A stretch of DNA of 64,000 bases from Alteromonas sp. LOR. GTDB taxonomy: Bacteria > Pseudomonadota > Gammaproteobacteria > Enterobacterales > Alteromonadaceae. Under the pieces are notes generated by a model. The model was given only the letters and a program-made list of their open reading frames with translations. It was not told the DNA's origin and did not search any database. Positions 6,749-16,709 of the stretch are shown here, in pieces (position 1 is the stretch's first letter; each line of letters opens with the position of its first letter). The translations under genes and the position numbers were made by a program. The stretch covers positions 677,916-741,915 of the forward strand of contig NZ_JQFW01000015.1 in NCBI RefSeq assembly GCF_000753865.1, given 5' to 3'.

Positions 6749-9733
6749 TTAGAACTTACCTCTTAAACCAGCAAAGAAGTTTGTGCTTGTGTCATACACT
6801 GTAGGGTAAGTATTACCGTTACCTAGCGCTGGGCCAGCACCTGAGTAAACAGGAGGCTGTTCGCCAAGTAAGTTAAGTGCACCAAGCGTAAACTCGAAGT
6901 TATCTGACATGTAATACGTTGCCGAGATATCTAAGTAGTTAATAGCATTGAAACCGGTTTCTAGATTATCGTTTTCATCATCGTTATCGGTTGCACCAAA
7001 GTGTCTCCACGTTGCTGTAATATCGATGTCTAGCTCGGTGTTCCACGTTGCCATAAATCTATGACGGTATTCTGGGTTTGGCGCACCACACGCGTTACCA
7101 AAGAAGCCCGCACATTCAACTGCATCACCACCAGGGAATGGCACTGTATCTAGCGCATCAAGCAATGTTGCTGCGTAATCTAGCTTGATGTTGCCAAGCT
7201 CAGTATCAAAGTTATAGCCAACTTGTAAATCCACACCCGATGTTTCAAGGGTTGCAATATTCAAGTTTGTTTGCTGGAAACCAACACCAAACGTACCTGC
7301 TGCAAGTGAACCTGCAGATGAACGTGTGATTAGACCACAGAATGTTGGATCACCTGTTTCTAGACAGTTGTCAAAGATAGTCTGTGCTGGAATACCGGCA
7401 GAGATAGCGTCATCTACTTTAATATCGAAGTAATCGATACTGATTGAAAGGCCCTCAATGCTTTCAGGTGTAATTACAGCACCAAAGGTTACTGTGTCAG
7501 CAGTTTCTGGCGATAGGTTAGGGTTACCACCTGTTAGAGACTGTGTTTGACCTGAAATTACGTCAAGGATGCCGCCATACTGAGCCGCAGTTACACCCGT
7601 GCGCGCACAAGTTTCTAGTGACGCAAGAGGGTTACTACCCGCACACGGATCGTATAGCTGCTCACCACTTGCATCAGTACCTTTAGGACTTAAGTTTGGA
7701 AGACCTGTGTTTTGACCTGTGAATAAATCAATGACGTTAGGAGCACGCACCGCTCGTTGGAACTGTGCACGTAGTTTAACGTCTTCAACCGGTGTCCACG
7801 ATAACTGATAGCCGTATGCATTGGTATCAAAGCTGTTGCTTGTACCATTGCCGTTTGCATCGTAATCAGAGAAGCGGTATTGCGCGCTCAGCACTAACTG
7901 CTCAGCAAAAGGTGCGTCTGAAAGTAAAGGAACTTGTGTTTCTAAGAAGAATTCGCGAACTTCAATAGAACCCTCAACGGCAAGAGTCGCACCGCCCACA
8001 CCGGTAAAACCACCGCCTTGAACTTGGCTGATTTCATCAGGTGAAGAGGCTAGCGTATCTTTACGATACTCAACACCCATCAATAGGCCAATGCCATCGT
8101 CAGCAGTAGGTAACTGAATACCGTAATCGCCTAGGTTAGCTTGAATGTCTGCGCCAAACACTTTCTGTGAGGTTTCGCCGTTAACGATACCAATACCTTG
8201 AATGAAATCGAGCTGGTCTTGCGTAACTTGGCTCTCACCGCCTGGGCGTTGGAAAATGTTGTAAGGTACACAACCGCCAGATTGGTCAGTACACACGACA
8301 TTGCCGTCGGCATCTGTAGTGGCAAGTAACGCTTGTTGTAGGTTAGCTACAACAAAATCGTTTGTAGAAGCGCTTTGATCGCGAGTTTCAGAGATTTGAC
8401 CAAATACGTTCCAGGCCCATGTATCGTCGATAAAGCCTTTTAAGCCACCCACAAAGCGCCATGTGCTGTTTTCAAGACGAGAGTCACGAGCTCCACCTTC
8501 CACGTTACGGTGAGAAGCGGTCACGCCGCTAACAATGGCATTGTTGGCGATATCATCAGCAGAACAGCCAAAGATATCTGTAAACGCAATACCGCTGTTG
8601 CCTTGAATTAGTGGGTTACCACAGTTTATGTCATAAGCACCAATACCAAATGATGCACTCGGAGCAATTTGTGCGTTACTGGTGTTGTTAATAAATGAGA
8701 AGTCTGCATAAGCTTCTAGGTTTTCAGTTAAATCGTAATCGCCTTTCGCGTAAAAGTGATAACGCTCTGAAGGCCGTTGGAAGAAGTTTTGCGCACCAAA
8801 GTTAAAGGTTTGCGCAGGTCCGCCAGCGTAAGGAATGATGTTGCCATTTTCTTCTTGGAATGCAAAACCACCCGGGCCGCCAAATAAACGGAAGTTAGCA
8901 GAACCAACACAGCCTAGACCTTCAAAGCTAGATGCGCCGCTGCTTTGGCCAAGAGTACACGCAGAGAATACGCGGTCTGCTTGAACAATTTCATTTCTGT
9001 CTTCATAAGAAGCATAAATGGTTACGTTACCTTTGCCATCGCCTGTTGAGGCGCCGAACATGGTATAGATAAGAGTTTCGTCGCCATCCATGGTTGAACC
9101 AGGAATAGGCTGGTTAGCTGCGTTTAAAACGCCTTCGTAAAGACCATTGTCGTTATCGGCGTAGTTTGAACTAAACTGACCGCCGAACTCTACGCCTTCA
9201 AAATCGTCACGAAGAATAAAGTTAGCAACACCACCAACAGCGTCTGAGCCGTATACCGCCGATGCACCACCGGTTAGGATGTCTACACGCTCAAGCATTT
9301 GGGTAGGCACTAAATCGACGTTAGCTGCCGCTGTGCTTGATGAACCGTAAGGCAGACGTTTACCGTCGATAAGCACCAAAGTTCTGTTAGCACCAAGACC
9401 ACGCAGGTTTAGCGTTGCCGTACCTGTTGCGCCGTTTGATACTTCAGAGGCCTGACCTGCGAACACCTGAGGTAGCACATTTACGAAGTCTTCTACACGT
9501 AAGTTACCACGAGCAGCAGCTTCAGCACCTGATACACTTAGTACTGGTGTAGCAGCTGCAATATTTGGGTTTGAAAGTAGACGAGAACCTGTAACTTCAA
9601 TTTTTTCGACTTTTTCGTCTTCGCTGTCTGCATCTTCTTGTGCATACACATTGCCGGATAATGCTATGGAAGCCGCAGCTCCGAAAGCGCAAGCTAGTCT
9701 GACTGACTTAGCCAGCTTGTGGTTTGTAAACAT
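6749..9733 (-). CDS. TonB-dependent outer-membrane receptor
   Basis: A 994-residue outer-membrane receptor. It has a signal peptide ending near ...SGNVYAQ (about residue 31), a short acidic linker, and a TonB box-like EKIEVTGSR. The plug domain contains NLRGLGANRTLVLIDGKRL and ASAVYGSDAVGGVANFILR (about 40-190), and the 22-strand barrel ends in aromatic FFAGLRGKF. Receptors of this large type import oligosaccharides, peptides or metal chelates using the proton-motive force through TonB-ExbBD; the substrate here is not evident. It stands alone, with a good ribosome-binding site (AGGGAG) and its own terminator. It is not closely similar to the two paralogous receptors at 47427 and 51996. Confidence 0.93.
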   Translation of the reverse strand: MFTNHKLAKSVRLACAFGAAASIALSGNVYAQEDADSEDEKVEKIEVTGSRLLSNPNIAAATPVLSVSGAEAAARGNLRVEDFVNVLPQVFAGQASEVSNGATGTATLNLRGLGANRTLVLIDGKRLPYGSSSTAAANVDLVPTQMLERVDILTGGASAVYGSDAVGGVANFILRDDFEGVEFGGQFSSNYADNDNGLYEGVLNAANQPIPGSTMDGDETLIYTMFGASTGDGKGNVTIYASYEDRNEIVQADRVFSACTLGQSSGASSFEGLGCVGSANFRLFGGPGGFAFQEENGNIIPYAGGPAQTFNFGAQNFFQRPSERYHFYAKGDYDLTENLEAYADFSFINNTSNAQIAPSASFGIGAYDINCGNPLIQGNSGIAFTDIFGCSADDIANNAIVSGVTASHRNVEGGARDSRLENSTWRFVGGLKGFIDDTWAWNVFGQISETRDQSASTNDFVVANLQQALLATTDADGNVVCTDQSGGCVPYNIFQRPGGESQVTQDQLDFIQGIGIVNGETSQKVFGADIQANLGDYGIQLPTADDGIGLLMGVEYRKDTLASSPDEISQVQGGGFTGVGGATLAVEGSIEVREFFLETQVPLLSDAPFAEQLVLSAQYRFSDYDANGNGTSNSFDTNAYGYQLSWTPVEDVKLRAQFQRAVRAPNVIDLFTGQNTGLPNLSPKGTDASGEQLYDPCAGSNPLASLETCARTGVTAAQYGGILDVISGQTQSLTGGNPNLSPETADTVTFGAVITPESIEGLSISIDYFDIKVDDAISAGIPAQTIFDNCLETGDPTFCGLITRSSAGSLAAGTFGVGFQQTNLNIATLETSGVDLQVGYNFDTELGNIKLDYAATLLDALDTVPFPGGDAVECAGFFGNACGAPNPEYRHRFMATWNTELDIDITATWRHFGATDNDDENDNLETGFNAINYLDISATYYMSDNFEFTLGALNLLGEQPPVYSGAGPALGNGNTYPTVYDTSTNFFAGLRGKF

Positions 9734-10118
9734 TGTAGTCTCCCTAGACTGTGTGTTGTCTTAGAACTTTTGATTTTTTTTATGTGTGCGTTTTTTTTGC
9801 GCACATCTAATGTATACACAAAGCTGTCATATAATCAACTGAGCTATGTAATATTTACAAAATATATGTTTAAAATTGAACTCTTTATGATTCAGGTTAA
9901 TAAATTCTTTTGCTGCTAAGCGTGTAAATATTTCTTGGAATAAGGCTCTACTGTTACCGACGGTAAGATGCTAAAATCACCAACAATTAATACACCACCC
10001 GAATTTTGTTTTTTCATTACATTCGCTAAATGGAAATTCAATGCATTGTGGTTCAAATGTCGGAGTCGAGTTGGCTAATCAGCACGACATCCAAAAGCAC
10101 AGAAAAAGATTATTATTA
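9734..10118. other. Divergent intergenic region (TonB receptor / prfC)
   Basis: A 385-bp AT-rich gap that must hold the promoters of both divergent genes. No clear operator stands out. An in-frame extension of prfC back to 10041 is possible but does not match the family N-terminus. Confidence 0.4.
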
Positions 10119-11708
10119 ATGTCAGATCTAAAGCTTCTTGAAGAAATAGGAAAGCGACGCACGTTTGCGATCATTTCACACCCTGATGCGGGTAAAACCA
10201 CCATTACTGAAAAAGTGTTGTTGTTCGGTCGTGCTCTTCAAACCGCAGGTACGGTTAAAGGGAAAAAGTCGGGCCAGCATGCCAAATCAGATTGGATGGA
10301 AATGGAAAAAGAACGTGGTATTTCCGTGACGACCTCGGTTATGCAATTTCCTTACAACGACCATTTAGTGAATCTACTCGATACCCCAGGGCACGAAGAT
10401 TTCTCTGAAGATACCTATCGTACACTTACCGCTGTTGACTCCTGCTTAATGGTTATTGACGCCGCAAAAGGGGTAGAAGATAGAACCCGTAAGTTGATGG
10501 AAGTTACTCGTCTGCGCGACACGCCAATCGTTACCTTTATGAACAAGCTCGACCGTGACATTCGCGACCCGTTAGAACTTCTTGATGAAGTTGAAACCGA
10601 GCTAGATATTCTGTGCGCTCCTATTACATGGCCTATTGGCAGCGGAAAGCGATTTAAAGGTACTTATCACCTGTATCGCGACGAAACCGTGTTGTACCAA
10701 AGTGGTCAAGGTCACACCATTCAAGAAGTACGCACTATCAAAGGGCTGAATAACCCTGAGCTTGATGAGGCAGTAAGCAGCGAGTTAGCAGATATACTGC
10801 GTGATGAACTCGAATTAGTACGCGGTGCGTCAAATGACTTCGACAAAGAGCTGTTTTTAGAGGGGCAATTAACCCCAGTATTCTTTGGAACCGCATTAGG
10901 TAACTTTGGCGTTGACCACATGCTCGATGGCTTAGTCGAGTGGGCTCCAGAGCCTTTAGGTCGTGATACTGAAGCAGGCAAAGTTGACAGCAAAGACGCC
11001 AAGTTCAGTGGGTTTGTATTTAAAATACAAGCTAACATGGACCCGAAACACCGAGACCGAATTGCGTTTTGCCGAATTGTGTCGGGTAAATACGAAAAAG
11101 GCATGAAAATGCGCAATAGCCGTTTAGGTAAAGACGTTCGTATTTCTGATGCGCTTACGTTTTTAGCCGGCGACCGCTCTTTGCTTGAAGAGGCTTATGC
11201 CGGCGATATTATCGGTTTACACAACCACGGTACTATTCGCATAGGTGATACTTTTACCTCTGGCGATAACTATCGATTCAGCGGTATTCCTAATTTCGCT
11301 CCTGAACTATTTAAACGCATTCGTCTAAAAGATCCCCTTAAACAAAAGCAATTGTTAAAAGGCCTTATACAGCTTTCAGAAGAAGGTGCAGTTCAGGTGT
11401 TTCGTCCGCTTGCGAATAACGATCTTATTGTTGGCGCCGTTGGTGTGCTTCAGTTTGATGTGGTGGTTGCGCGTCTTAAGGCTGAGTACAACGTAGAAGC
11501 CTTGTATGAGCATATCAATGTAAGCACAGCGCGCTGGGTTTATTCTGATAGCGAGAAAAAGCTAGACGAGTTTCGTCGAAAGGGTGAGCAAAACCTTGCG
11601 CTAGATGGCGGAGACAACCTCACTTACATTGCACCGACTATGGTGAACCTTCAGTTAGCGCAAGAGCGCTACCCAGACATTCAGTTTACGAACACGCGCG
11701 AAAATTAA
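10119..11708 (+). CDS. prfC: Peptide chain release factor 3 (RF3)
   Basis: This is the GTPase that removes RF1/RF2 from the ribosome after peptide release. The G-domain motifs are clear: SHPDAGKTT (G1, about residue 19), DTPGHEDF (G3) and NKLDRD (G4). The start ATG at 10119 gives 529 residues, the E. coli length, beginning [18 protein letters not shown]; the further upstream ATG would add 26 non-conserved residues. It is followed nine bases later by argS, so the two may be cotranscribed. prfB lies in the same window at 24968. Confidence 0.97.
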   Translation: MSDLKLLEEIGKRRTFAIISHPDAGKTTITEKVLLFGRALQTAGTVKGKKSGQHAKSDWMEMEKERGISVTTSVMQFPYNDHLVNLLDTPGHEDFSEDTYRTLTAVDSCLMVIDAAKGVEDRTRKLMEVTRLRDTPIVTFMNKLDRDIRDPLELLDEVETELDILCAPITWPIGSGKRFKGTYHLYRDETVLYQSGQGHTIQEVRTIKGLNNPELDEAVSSELADILRDELELVRGASNDFDKELFLEGQLTPVFFGTALGNFGVDHMLDGLVEWAPEPLGRDTEAGKVDSKDAKFSGFVFKIQANMDPKHRDRIAFCRIVSGKYEKGMKMRNSRLGKDVRISDALTFLAGDRSLLEEAYAGDIIGLHNHGTIRIGDTFTSGDNYRFSGIPNFAPELFKRIRLKDPLKQKQLLKGLIQLSEEGAVQVFRPLANNDLIVGAVGVLQFDVVVARLKAEYNVEALYEHINVSTARWVYSDSEKKLDEFRRKGEQNLALDGGDNLTYIAPTMVNLQLAQERYPDIQFTNTREN

Positions 11709-11717
11709 GAACACACT

Positions 11718-13448
11718 ATGAATATACATGCTCTATTAGTTAACCGATTCAGCGAAGCACTTCAAAAAATGGGCGTTGAGAACGCGCCTATTCCTGTTTC
11801 TCGCAGTGCCCGTCCAGAATTTGGTGAGTATCAGTTTAACGGCGCCATGGCGTTGGCTAAGCAATTGCGCCAAAAACCTCGCGATATTGCAGAGAAAATC
11901 GTCGAAATAGTGGAACTTGACGACGTATCTTCAAAATTAGAAGTCGCCGGTCCGGGGTTTATCAACATTCACTTGAGTGACGAATGGCTTGCTAGCCAAT
12001 GCGAAATTTCACTCGCAGACCCTCGCTTAGGCATCGCTAAGTCGGATGAACAAAATATTGTTGTCGATTATTCTTCACCAAACTTAGCTAAAGAAATGCA
12101 TGTAGGGCATTTGCGAACCACTATTATTGGTGACGCGGTAGTGAAAGTGCTTGAGTTTTTAGGGCATAAGGTCATTCGCCAAAACCACATGGGCGACTGG
12201 GGTACACAGTTTGGGATGCTGTTGGCACACCTGTCTGACAAGCTCCAAGAAGAAGTGGCTGAAACTGCGCTGTCTGACCTAGAAGATTTTTATCGCGAAG
12301 CTAAAGTTCGTTTTGATGACGAAGAGGGGTTTGCCGATCGTGCTAGAGAGTACGTAGTGAAACTTCAAGGCGGAGACAAGCAGTGTTTAGCACTTTGGGA
12401 GAAGTTTATCGATGTATCGATTGCTCATTCAGAAGAAGTGTACAAAAAGCTTAATGTCAGTCTAACTCGCAACGATATTATGGGTGAGTCGGCGTACAAC
12501 AGCGATCTGGCTAGTGTCATTGCAGACCTTAAAGCAAAGGGAATTGCTGTTGAAGACCAAGGTGCTCAGGTGGTGTTTATTCCTGAACTTGCCGACAAAG
12601 AAGGTAATCCTGCTGTTTATATCGTTCAAAAATCTGGTGGCGGATACCTTTATGCCACTACCGACCTTGCAGCGATGCGCTATCGCAGCGGTAAGTTAAA
12701 TGCCGACCGCACGCTGATACTTACCGATGCCCGTCAGGCGTTACATTTTAAGCAAACTGAAATTGTAGGCCGCAAAGCGGGCTTTATGCTTGAAACACAA
12801 ACCTATGAGCACTGTCCGTTTGGCATGATGCTAGGCAGCGATGGCAAGCCTTTTAAAACGCGTACGGGTGGAACGGTTAAGTTGGTAGAACTGCTAGACG
12901 AAGCTATTGAGCGCGCAGGTAAACTGATTGCTGAACGTGACAACGATTTAAGTGAAGATGAACTGAATGAAGTTGCTTACAAAGTAGGTATTGGTGCGGT
13001 GAAATATGCCGACCTATCTAAGAACCGTACCACTGACTATATGTTTAACTGGGACTCGATGTTGAGTTTTGAAGGCAACACAGCGCCTTACCTACAGTAT
13101 GCTTATACTCGAGTGAAAAGTTTATTTAGAAAGGCTGGGGTAGACATGGCGTCTATGCCGGTTGATATCTCATTGGTGGAAAAACAAGAGCATGCGCTAG
13201 CTGTACTTCTTTTACAATTTGAAGAAGTTATCAGTATGGTGTCTCGTGAGGCAACGCCGCATATTCTCTGTACTTACCTGTACGATGTGGCATCAGCCTT
13301 TATGACGTTCTATGAGGCGTGCCCAATGCTTAAAGACGGCATAGAGCCAACAGTTCGCGACAGCCGGTTGGCATTGTCAGCTTTAGTTGCCAATACGTTG
13401 GAAAAAGGTTTGACCCTTCTCGGTATCGAAATACTAGAAAAAATGTAA
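11718..13448 (+). CDS. argS: Arginyl-tRNA synthetase
   Basis: A class I aminoacyl-tRNA synthetase of 576 residues (E. coli 577) that charges tRNA-Arg in the cytoplasm. The N-terminal Add1 tRNA-binding domain is followed by the HIGH signature as SSPNLAKEMHVGHLRTT (about residues 118-134). The expected loss of a canonical KMSKS is seen (FKTRTGG region). The C-terminal anticodon-binding domain ends in LTLLGIEILEKM, typical of the family (usually ...ERM). It is the last gene before a strong terminator. Confidence 0.98.
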   Translation: MNIHALLVNRFSEALQKMGVENAPIPVSRSARPEFGEYQFNGAMALAKQLRQKPRDIAEKIVEIVELDDVSSKLEVAGPGFINIHLSDEWLASQCEISLADPRLGIAKSDEQNIVVDYSSPNLAKEMHVGHLRTTIIGDAVVKVLEFLGHKVIRQNHMGDWGTQFGMLLAHLSDKLQEEVAETALSDLEDFYREAKVRFDDEEGFADRAREYVVKLQGGDKQCLALWEKFIDVSIAHSEEVYKKLNVSLTRNDIMGESAYNSDLASVIADLKAKGIAVEDQGAQVVFIPELADKEGNPAVYIVQKSGGGYLYATTDLAAMRYRSGKLNADRTLILTDARQALHFKQTEIVGRKAGFMLETQTYEHCPFGMMLGSDGKPFKTRTGGTVKLVELLDEAIERAGKLIAERDNDLSEDELNEVAYKVGIGAVKYADLSKNRTTDYMFNWDSMLSFEGNTAPYLQYAYTRVKSLFRKAGVDMASMPVDISLVEKQEHALAVLLLQFEEVISMVSREATPHILCTYLYDVASAFMTFYEACPMLKDGIEPTVRDSRLALSALVANTLEKGLTLLGIEILEKM

Positions 13449-13492
13449 TCTACGTCATACATTGCACAGTATGAACTAGTTATATGAGCAAG

Positions 13493-13518
13493 AGGCTGGC
13501 AGTAATGTCAGCCTTTTT
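13493..13518 (+). terminator. Rho-independent terminator after argS
   Basis: A 9-bp stem with one G-T pair, AGGCTGGCA (13493-13501) and TGTCAGCCT (13506-13514), closes a GTAA tetraloop. It is followed by TTTTT. Confidence 0.9.
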
Positions 13519-13645
13519 CATTTCTGCAAGCCAGGTCAACAAGGCTTTGTCTTTATGGATTGAAGCTTATATCGAAGCGCGTATACCGGTCAGCTTTTTT
13601 ACATAAAAGCTGATAGTAAAAGCAGCGTGGCCATTACAAAAAAAT

Positions 13646-13684
13646 AACGACAAAACAACGACAAAAAAACGACAAAACAACAAT
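13646..13684 (+). repeat. 11-bp tandem repeat upstream of the FMN reductase
   Basis: Three 11-bp units AACGACAAAAM (13646-13656, 13657-13667, 13668-13678) are followed by a partial fourth. They end just before the ribosome-binding site AATAGGAAAA of the next gene and so sit in its leader. Confidence 0.85.
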
Positions 13685-13694
13685 AGGAAAACCA

Positions 13695-14267
13695 ATGACA
13701 AAAATTCTCGCATTCGCTGGTAGTACTCGAGACGGTTCGTTTAATAATGCTATCGTAAAAGTCGCCGCTGAAGGGGCAAAAGAAGCAGGGGCCGATGTAA
13801 CCGTTATCAACCTAGCTGATTATCAAATGCCAATATTCAATGAAGACGAAGAGGCTGAGTTTGGTATTCCAGAAAAAGCATTGGCGTTTAAAGCGCTCTT
13901 AATGGAGCATGATGGTTTTCTTATCGCGTCGCCTGAATATAATTCCAGCTATCCTGCTTTGCTGAAAAACGCTATCGACTGGGCTTCTAGAATGAGTGAA
14001 GGTGAAAAGCCGCTTCAAGCATTTAAAGGAAAAGTTGCCGGTATTATGGCTGCATCTGCTGGTGGGTTAGGTGGCTTAAGAGTGCTGGTAGTGCTTAGAA
14101 TGCTGTTGGAAAACATCGGCGTTATTGTTAGTCCAAATCAAAAGGCTATTGCGAAAGTAAACACCTTGCTTGACGATTCTGGCAGCGTAAGCGATGAAAA
14201 AACAATAAAACAACTTAAGAACTTAGGAAAAGAAACCGCAAAGCTTGCGCGTAAGCTAGCTGTTTAA
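13695..14267 (+). CDS. NAD(P)H-dependent FMN reductase family protein
   Basis: A 190-residue flavodoxin-fold oxidoreductase of the NADPH-dependent FMN reductase / chromate-quinone reductase (ChrR, YieF) family. The FMN phosphate loop reads FAGSTRDGSFNNAI (about residues 7-20), and the second family signature ASPEYNSSYPALLKNAIDWASR lies at about 75-97. Such cytoplasmic enzymes reduce quinones, azo dyes or metals and limit redox cycling; the physiological substrate is not shown by sequence. It stands alone, with a repeat-rich leader and a good ribosome-binding site. Confidence 0.88.
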   Translation: MTKILAFAGSTRDGSFNNAIVKVAAEGAKEAGADVTVINLADYQMPIFNEDEEAEFGIPEKALAFKALLMEHDGFLIASPEYNSSYPALLKNAIDWASRMSEGEKPLQAFKGKVAGIMAASAGGLGGLRVLVVLRMLLENIGVIVSPNQKAIAKVNTLLDDSGSVSDEKTIKQLKNLGKETAKLARKLAV

Positions 14268-14282
14268 TACTGATTGTGGGTA

Positions 14283-14320
14283 AAGCGGTTGATCTAACAC
14301 ATGTTGGTCGTCAACCGCTT
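14283..14320. other. Hairpin between convergent genes
   Basis: Perfect 10-bp arms AAGCGGTTGA (14283-14292) and TCAACCGCTT (14311-14320) flank an 18-base loop that itself contains ACATGT. Neither side carries a run of T, so it is not a classic intrinsic terminator. It sits between the convergent FMN reductase and DUF2891 genes and may still act as a bidirectional 3'-end element. Confidence 0.6.
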
Positions 14321-14348
14321 CCCAATTTACAACATTAACAAAAAGCCT

Positions 14349-15590
14349 CTAGTTTATCCCTCTCGACGTTTCCAGATAGCTTGCGAAACTGCCAAGCCAG
14401 TGGCTTCCCATATAGTGCATATCTTCAAGGATTGCGTTTAGTCCTGCATCGCGATGTGCTTTCATCACATTTTGCAACGCGCTTACTCGCGGATCATTTG
14501 GGTCTAACGCACTTACCATGCCCTCAATCATCCACGCTCTGCTGATATTTAAACCGTCTAAATGTGCTAATTTTCCATCAGATTTATCGGTTACCGTAGC
14601 GGGCTGCAACCAATCGTTGCTTGTGCTAGTGAGCGTAGGGAAGAAGTCAGTAAGCCATTCGCCGTATTCTTTCTTAGATAAAACTCGGCGCATTAAATCT
14701 GCTTCTGCCAAGCAGGGTGAAAGAAAGTCTTGCCCTGATGGCTCATAGCTTATTGGGCAGCGGGTATCGCTTTTATAATAATCTTTTATTCTTGATGTGA
14801 GTAGGGCTTCAAAGGATTCACTTTTTGCAATACGACTCCAATCTAGCATTAAGCCAAATGCAAAGGCAGTTTGACTGTGTTCTCCTGTGCGTATGGGGTA
14901 GGCGAGCTTGGGTAACCAACTTTCTATTCGCTCAACAATAATGTTTTCTAAAGGCTTAAGTCGCGAAAGCCATGTGGTTGCTTCAGGCAACGACGATTGG
15001 CGCAGCTCAGCAGTTAGCTGTAAGAACCATGCAAGGCCATAGGGGCGTTCGAATGCGCTGTTATTTGGCCGTTGTATTGTTGCTACTTCGCCTTCGATAT
15101 TTTGCTGGCTAAAACTTTTATTCAAACTGGCAATAATCGTGTCTTTTGAAATGTTATCGCCGCCAGTATTGAGCATGCGAACCAACAACCAATGACCGTG
15201 TACGGAAGAGTGCCAATCGAGACAGCCATAAAATGCAGGGTAAAGAGCTTTCGGCGTCTTTGCATCGGCATTGCTGCTCATAGTGTGTTTAATGATATTG
15301 GGGTATTCTTGGTGAATACATTGAAGGGCGAGGTCTGAAAATACCTTCTCGTAGCCACTATCTTGTTTGATATCTCTGTTACTTGAGTCATATACTGCAC
15401 TAGTACTACTTTTTGCGTTGTCACTGACGTGTGCAACAGCCGTTGTATCGCTAGTTTTCAAACCAGTAGCAAGGCCTTTAGCGTTCTCACTAGCGCTACT
15501 GTTCAAAGAAGCATTAGCGCTGAATGTAGCGCTGGCGAAAAATGAAATAGCGGTTAGAGAGAAGAGAATGGCGTTTTTGACCTTTCGCAT
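14349..15590 (-). CDS. DUF2891 family secreted protein
   Basis: A 413-residue protein with a signal peptide (cleavage near ATFSA, about residue 25). It is followed by a Ser/Asn/Ala-rich spacer of about 50 residues and then a DUF2891 domain. The recognisable core is IHQEYPNIIKH ... YPAFYGCLDWHSSVHGHWLLVR, with an alpha-helical toroid-like remainder containing HSQTAFAFGLMLDW and LAHLDGLNISRAWMI. The function of the family is unknown; a glycan-active enzyme is a guess from the helical-barrel look. The ribosome-binding site AAGGAA supports the start. It follows the cysteine-synthase-like gene in the same direction, 72 bases downstream across a tandem repeat. Confidence 0.8.
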   Translation of the reverse strand: MRKVKNAILFSLTAISFFASATFSANASLNSSASENAKGLATGLKTSDTTAVAHVSDNAKSSTSAVYDSSNRDIKQDSGYEKVFSDLALQCIHQEYPNIIKHTMSSNADAKTPKALYPAFYGCLDWHSSVHGHWLLVRMLNTGGDNISKDTIIASLNKSFSQQNIEGEVATIQRPNNSAFERPYGLAWFLQLTAELRQSSLPEATTWLSRLKPLENIIVERIESWLPKLAYPIRTGEHSQTAFAFGLMLDWSRIAKSESFEALLTSRIKDYYKSDTRCPISYEPSGQDFLSPCLAEADLMRRVLSKKEYGEWLTDFFPTLTSTSNDWLQPATVTDKSDGKLAHLDGLNISRAWMIEGMVSALDPNDPRVSALQNVMKAHRDAGLNAILEDMHYMGSHWLGSFASYLETSRGIN

Positions 15591-15622
15591 ACAGATTCCT
15601 TTTTAGTCAATGTGAAATTACC

Positions 15623-15668
15623 TTCTAAGAGATAACTTTCTAAGAGATAAACGTATAAGAGATTAACT
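15623..15668 (-). repeat. 15-16-bp degenerate tandem repeat
   Basis: Three units occur on the plus strand: TTCTAAGAGATAACT (15623-15637), TTCTAAGAGATAAACG (15638-15653) and TATAAGAGATTAACT (15654-15668). The last unit runs across the stop codon of the minus-strand gene that ends at 15663. Confidence 0.85.
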
Positions 15669-16709
15669 CACTTCTAGGGTGTTTAATATCTCTTCATAGT
15701 CACATGTATTGCCTATTTCTCTGTCAATCCACTCGCGATTATAATAGGTATCTAGATAGCGCTCTCCGCTGTCACACATTAGCGTAACAATAGAGCCTTG
15801 CTCGCCTTTTTCTAACATAGTTTGAGCAACTGCCAGCGCACCCCACAAATTTGTTCCCGTGGACGGGCCCGCTTTTATACCCATCGTGTCATTTAACCAA
15901 TGCATGGTGGCCACGCTTGCTGCATCAGGAACTTGAATCATATCGTCGATAACATCGCCCTGAAATGAAGCCTCTACTTTGGGCCTGCCAATACCTTCTA
16001 TTCTACTGCCTCTATTGGCCGTTAATGAGGAGTCTCGTTGTTTATAGCTGTCATAAAACACGGAGAACTCCGGGTCTACCACCACCAATTTAGATGCCAT
16101 ACCTTTAAAGCGAATGTAGCGCCCTATGGTGGCAGAAGTGCCGCCCGTACCCGCACTCATCACTATGGTATGGGGCAGAGGGTGAGGTTCGGCCTCCATT
16201 TGGTGAAAAATACTCTCAGCGATGTTGTTATTTCCTCGCCAATCTGTGGCGCGCTCTGCAAACATGAACTGATCCATAAAGTAACCGTTATTCTGCGTAG
16301 CAACATGAATTGCCTCATCGTGCATTTGTGTCGGGCAGTCGACAAAATGACAGCGGCCTCCAAATTGCTCAATAAGCGCAATTTTTTTAAGGGCGGTAGA
16401 GCGTGGCATAATGGCGATAAATGGAACGCCAATCATACGAGCAAAGTAGGCTTCAGATACCGCGGTGCTTCCAGAAGATGCTTCCACGACGGTAGTGTGT
16501 TGATTTATTTTGCCGTTACACAAGGCATATAAAAATAGTGAGCGGGCGAGACGATGCTTTAAACTGCCGGTGGGATGGGTACTTTCATCTTTTAAGTAAA
16601 TATCGATACCGTTAAGTTTGAGTGCATCGAGTTTGATAAGGTGCGTATCCGCTGAGCGCTGATAGTCCGCATTTATTTTTTTTATCGCTTGGGAAACCCA
16701 ATCTGCCAT
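15663..16709 (-). CDS. PLP-dependent cysteine synthase-family enzyme (Cds1-like)
   Basis: A 348-residue fold-type II pyridoxal-phosphate enzyme. The Schiff-base lysine lies in PTGSLKHRLA (about residue 51), the substrate loop is EASSGSTAVSEAY, and the phosphate-binding loop is SAGTGGTSATIGRY. It is longer than CysK/CysM and resembles the L-cysteine desulfhydrase Cds1 group, which splits cysteine to sulfide, pyruvate and ammonia. The exact reaction cannot be fixed by reading the sequence. The start is well supported by AAGGGA eight bases upstream. No cysteine-pathway genes surround it. Confidence 0.8.
   Translation of the reverse strand: MADWVSQAIKKINADYQRSADTHLIKLDALKLNGIDIYLKDESTHPTGSLKHRLARSLFLYALCNGKINQHTTVVEASSGSTAVSEAYFARMIGVPFIAIMPRSTALKKIALIEQFGGRCHFVDCPTQMHDEAIHVATQNNGYFMDQFMFAERATDWRGNNNIAESIFHQMEAEPHPLPHTIVMSAGTGGTSATIGRYIRFKGMASKLVVVDPEFSVFYDSYKQRDSSLTANRGSRIEGIGRPKVEASFQGDVIDDMIQVPDAASVATMHWLNDTMGIKAGPSTGTNLWGALAVAQTMLEKGEQGSIVTLMCDSGERYLDTYYNREWIDREIGNTCDYEEILNTLEVS

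Noticed and set aside
9719..9919. 66-residue frame in the receptor/prfC gap
   Set aside because: AT-rich, starts inside the receptor coding region on the other strand, composition typical of untranslated DNA.
10041..10118. Upstream start for prfC
   Set aside because: Adds 26 non-conserved residues; the ATG at 10119 gives exactly the E. coli RF3 length.
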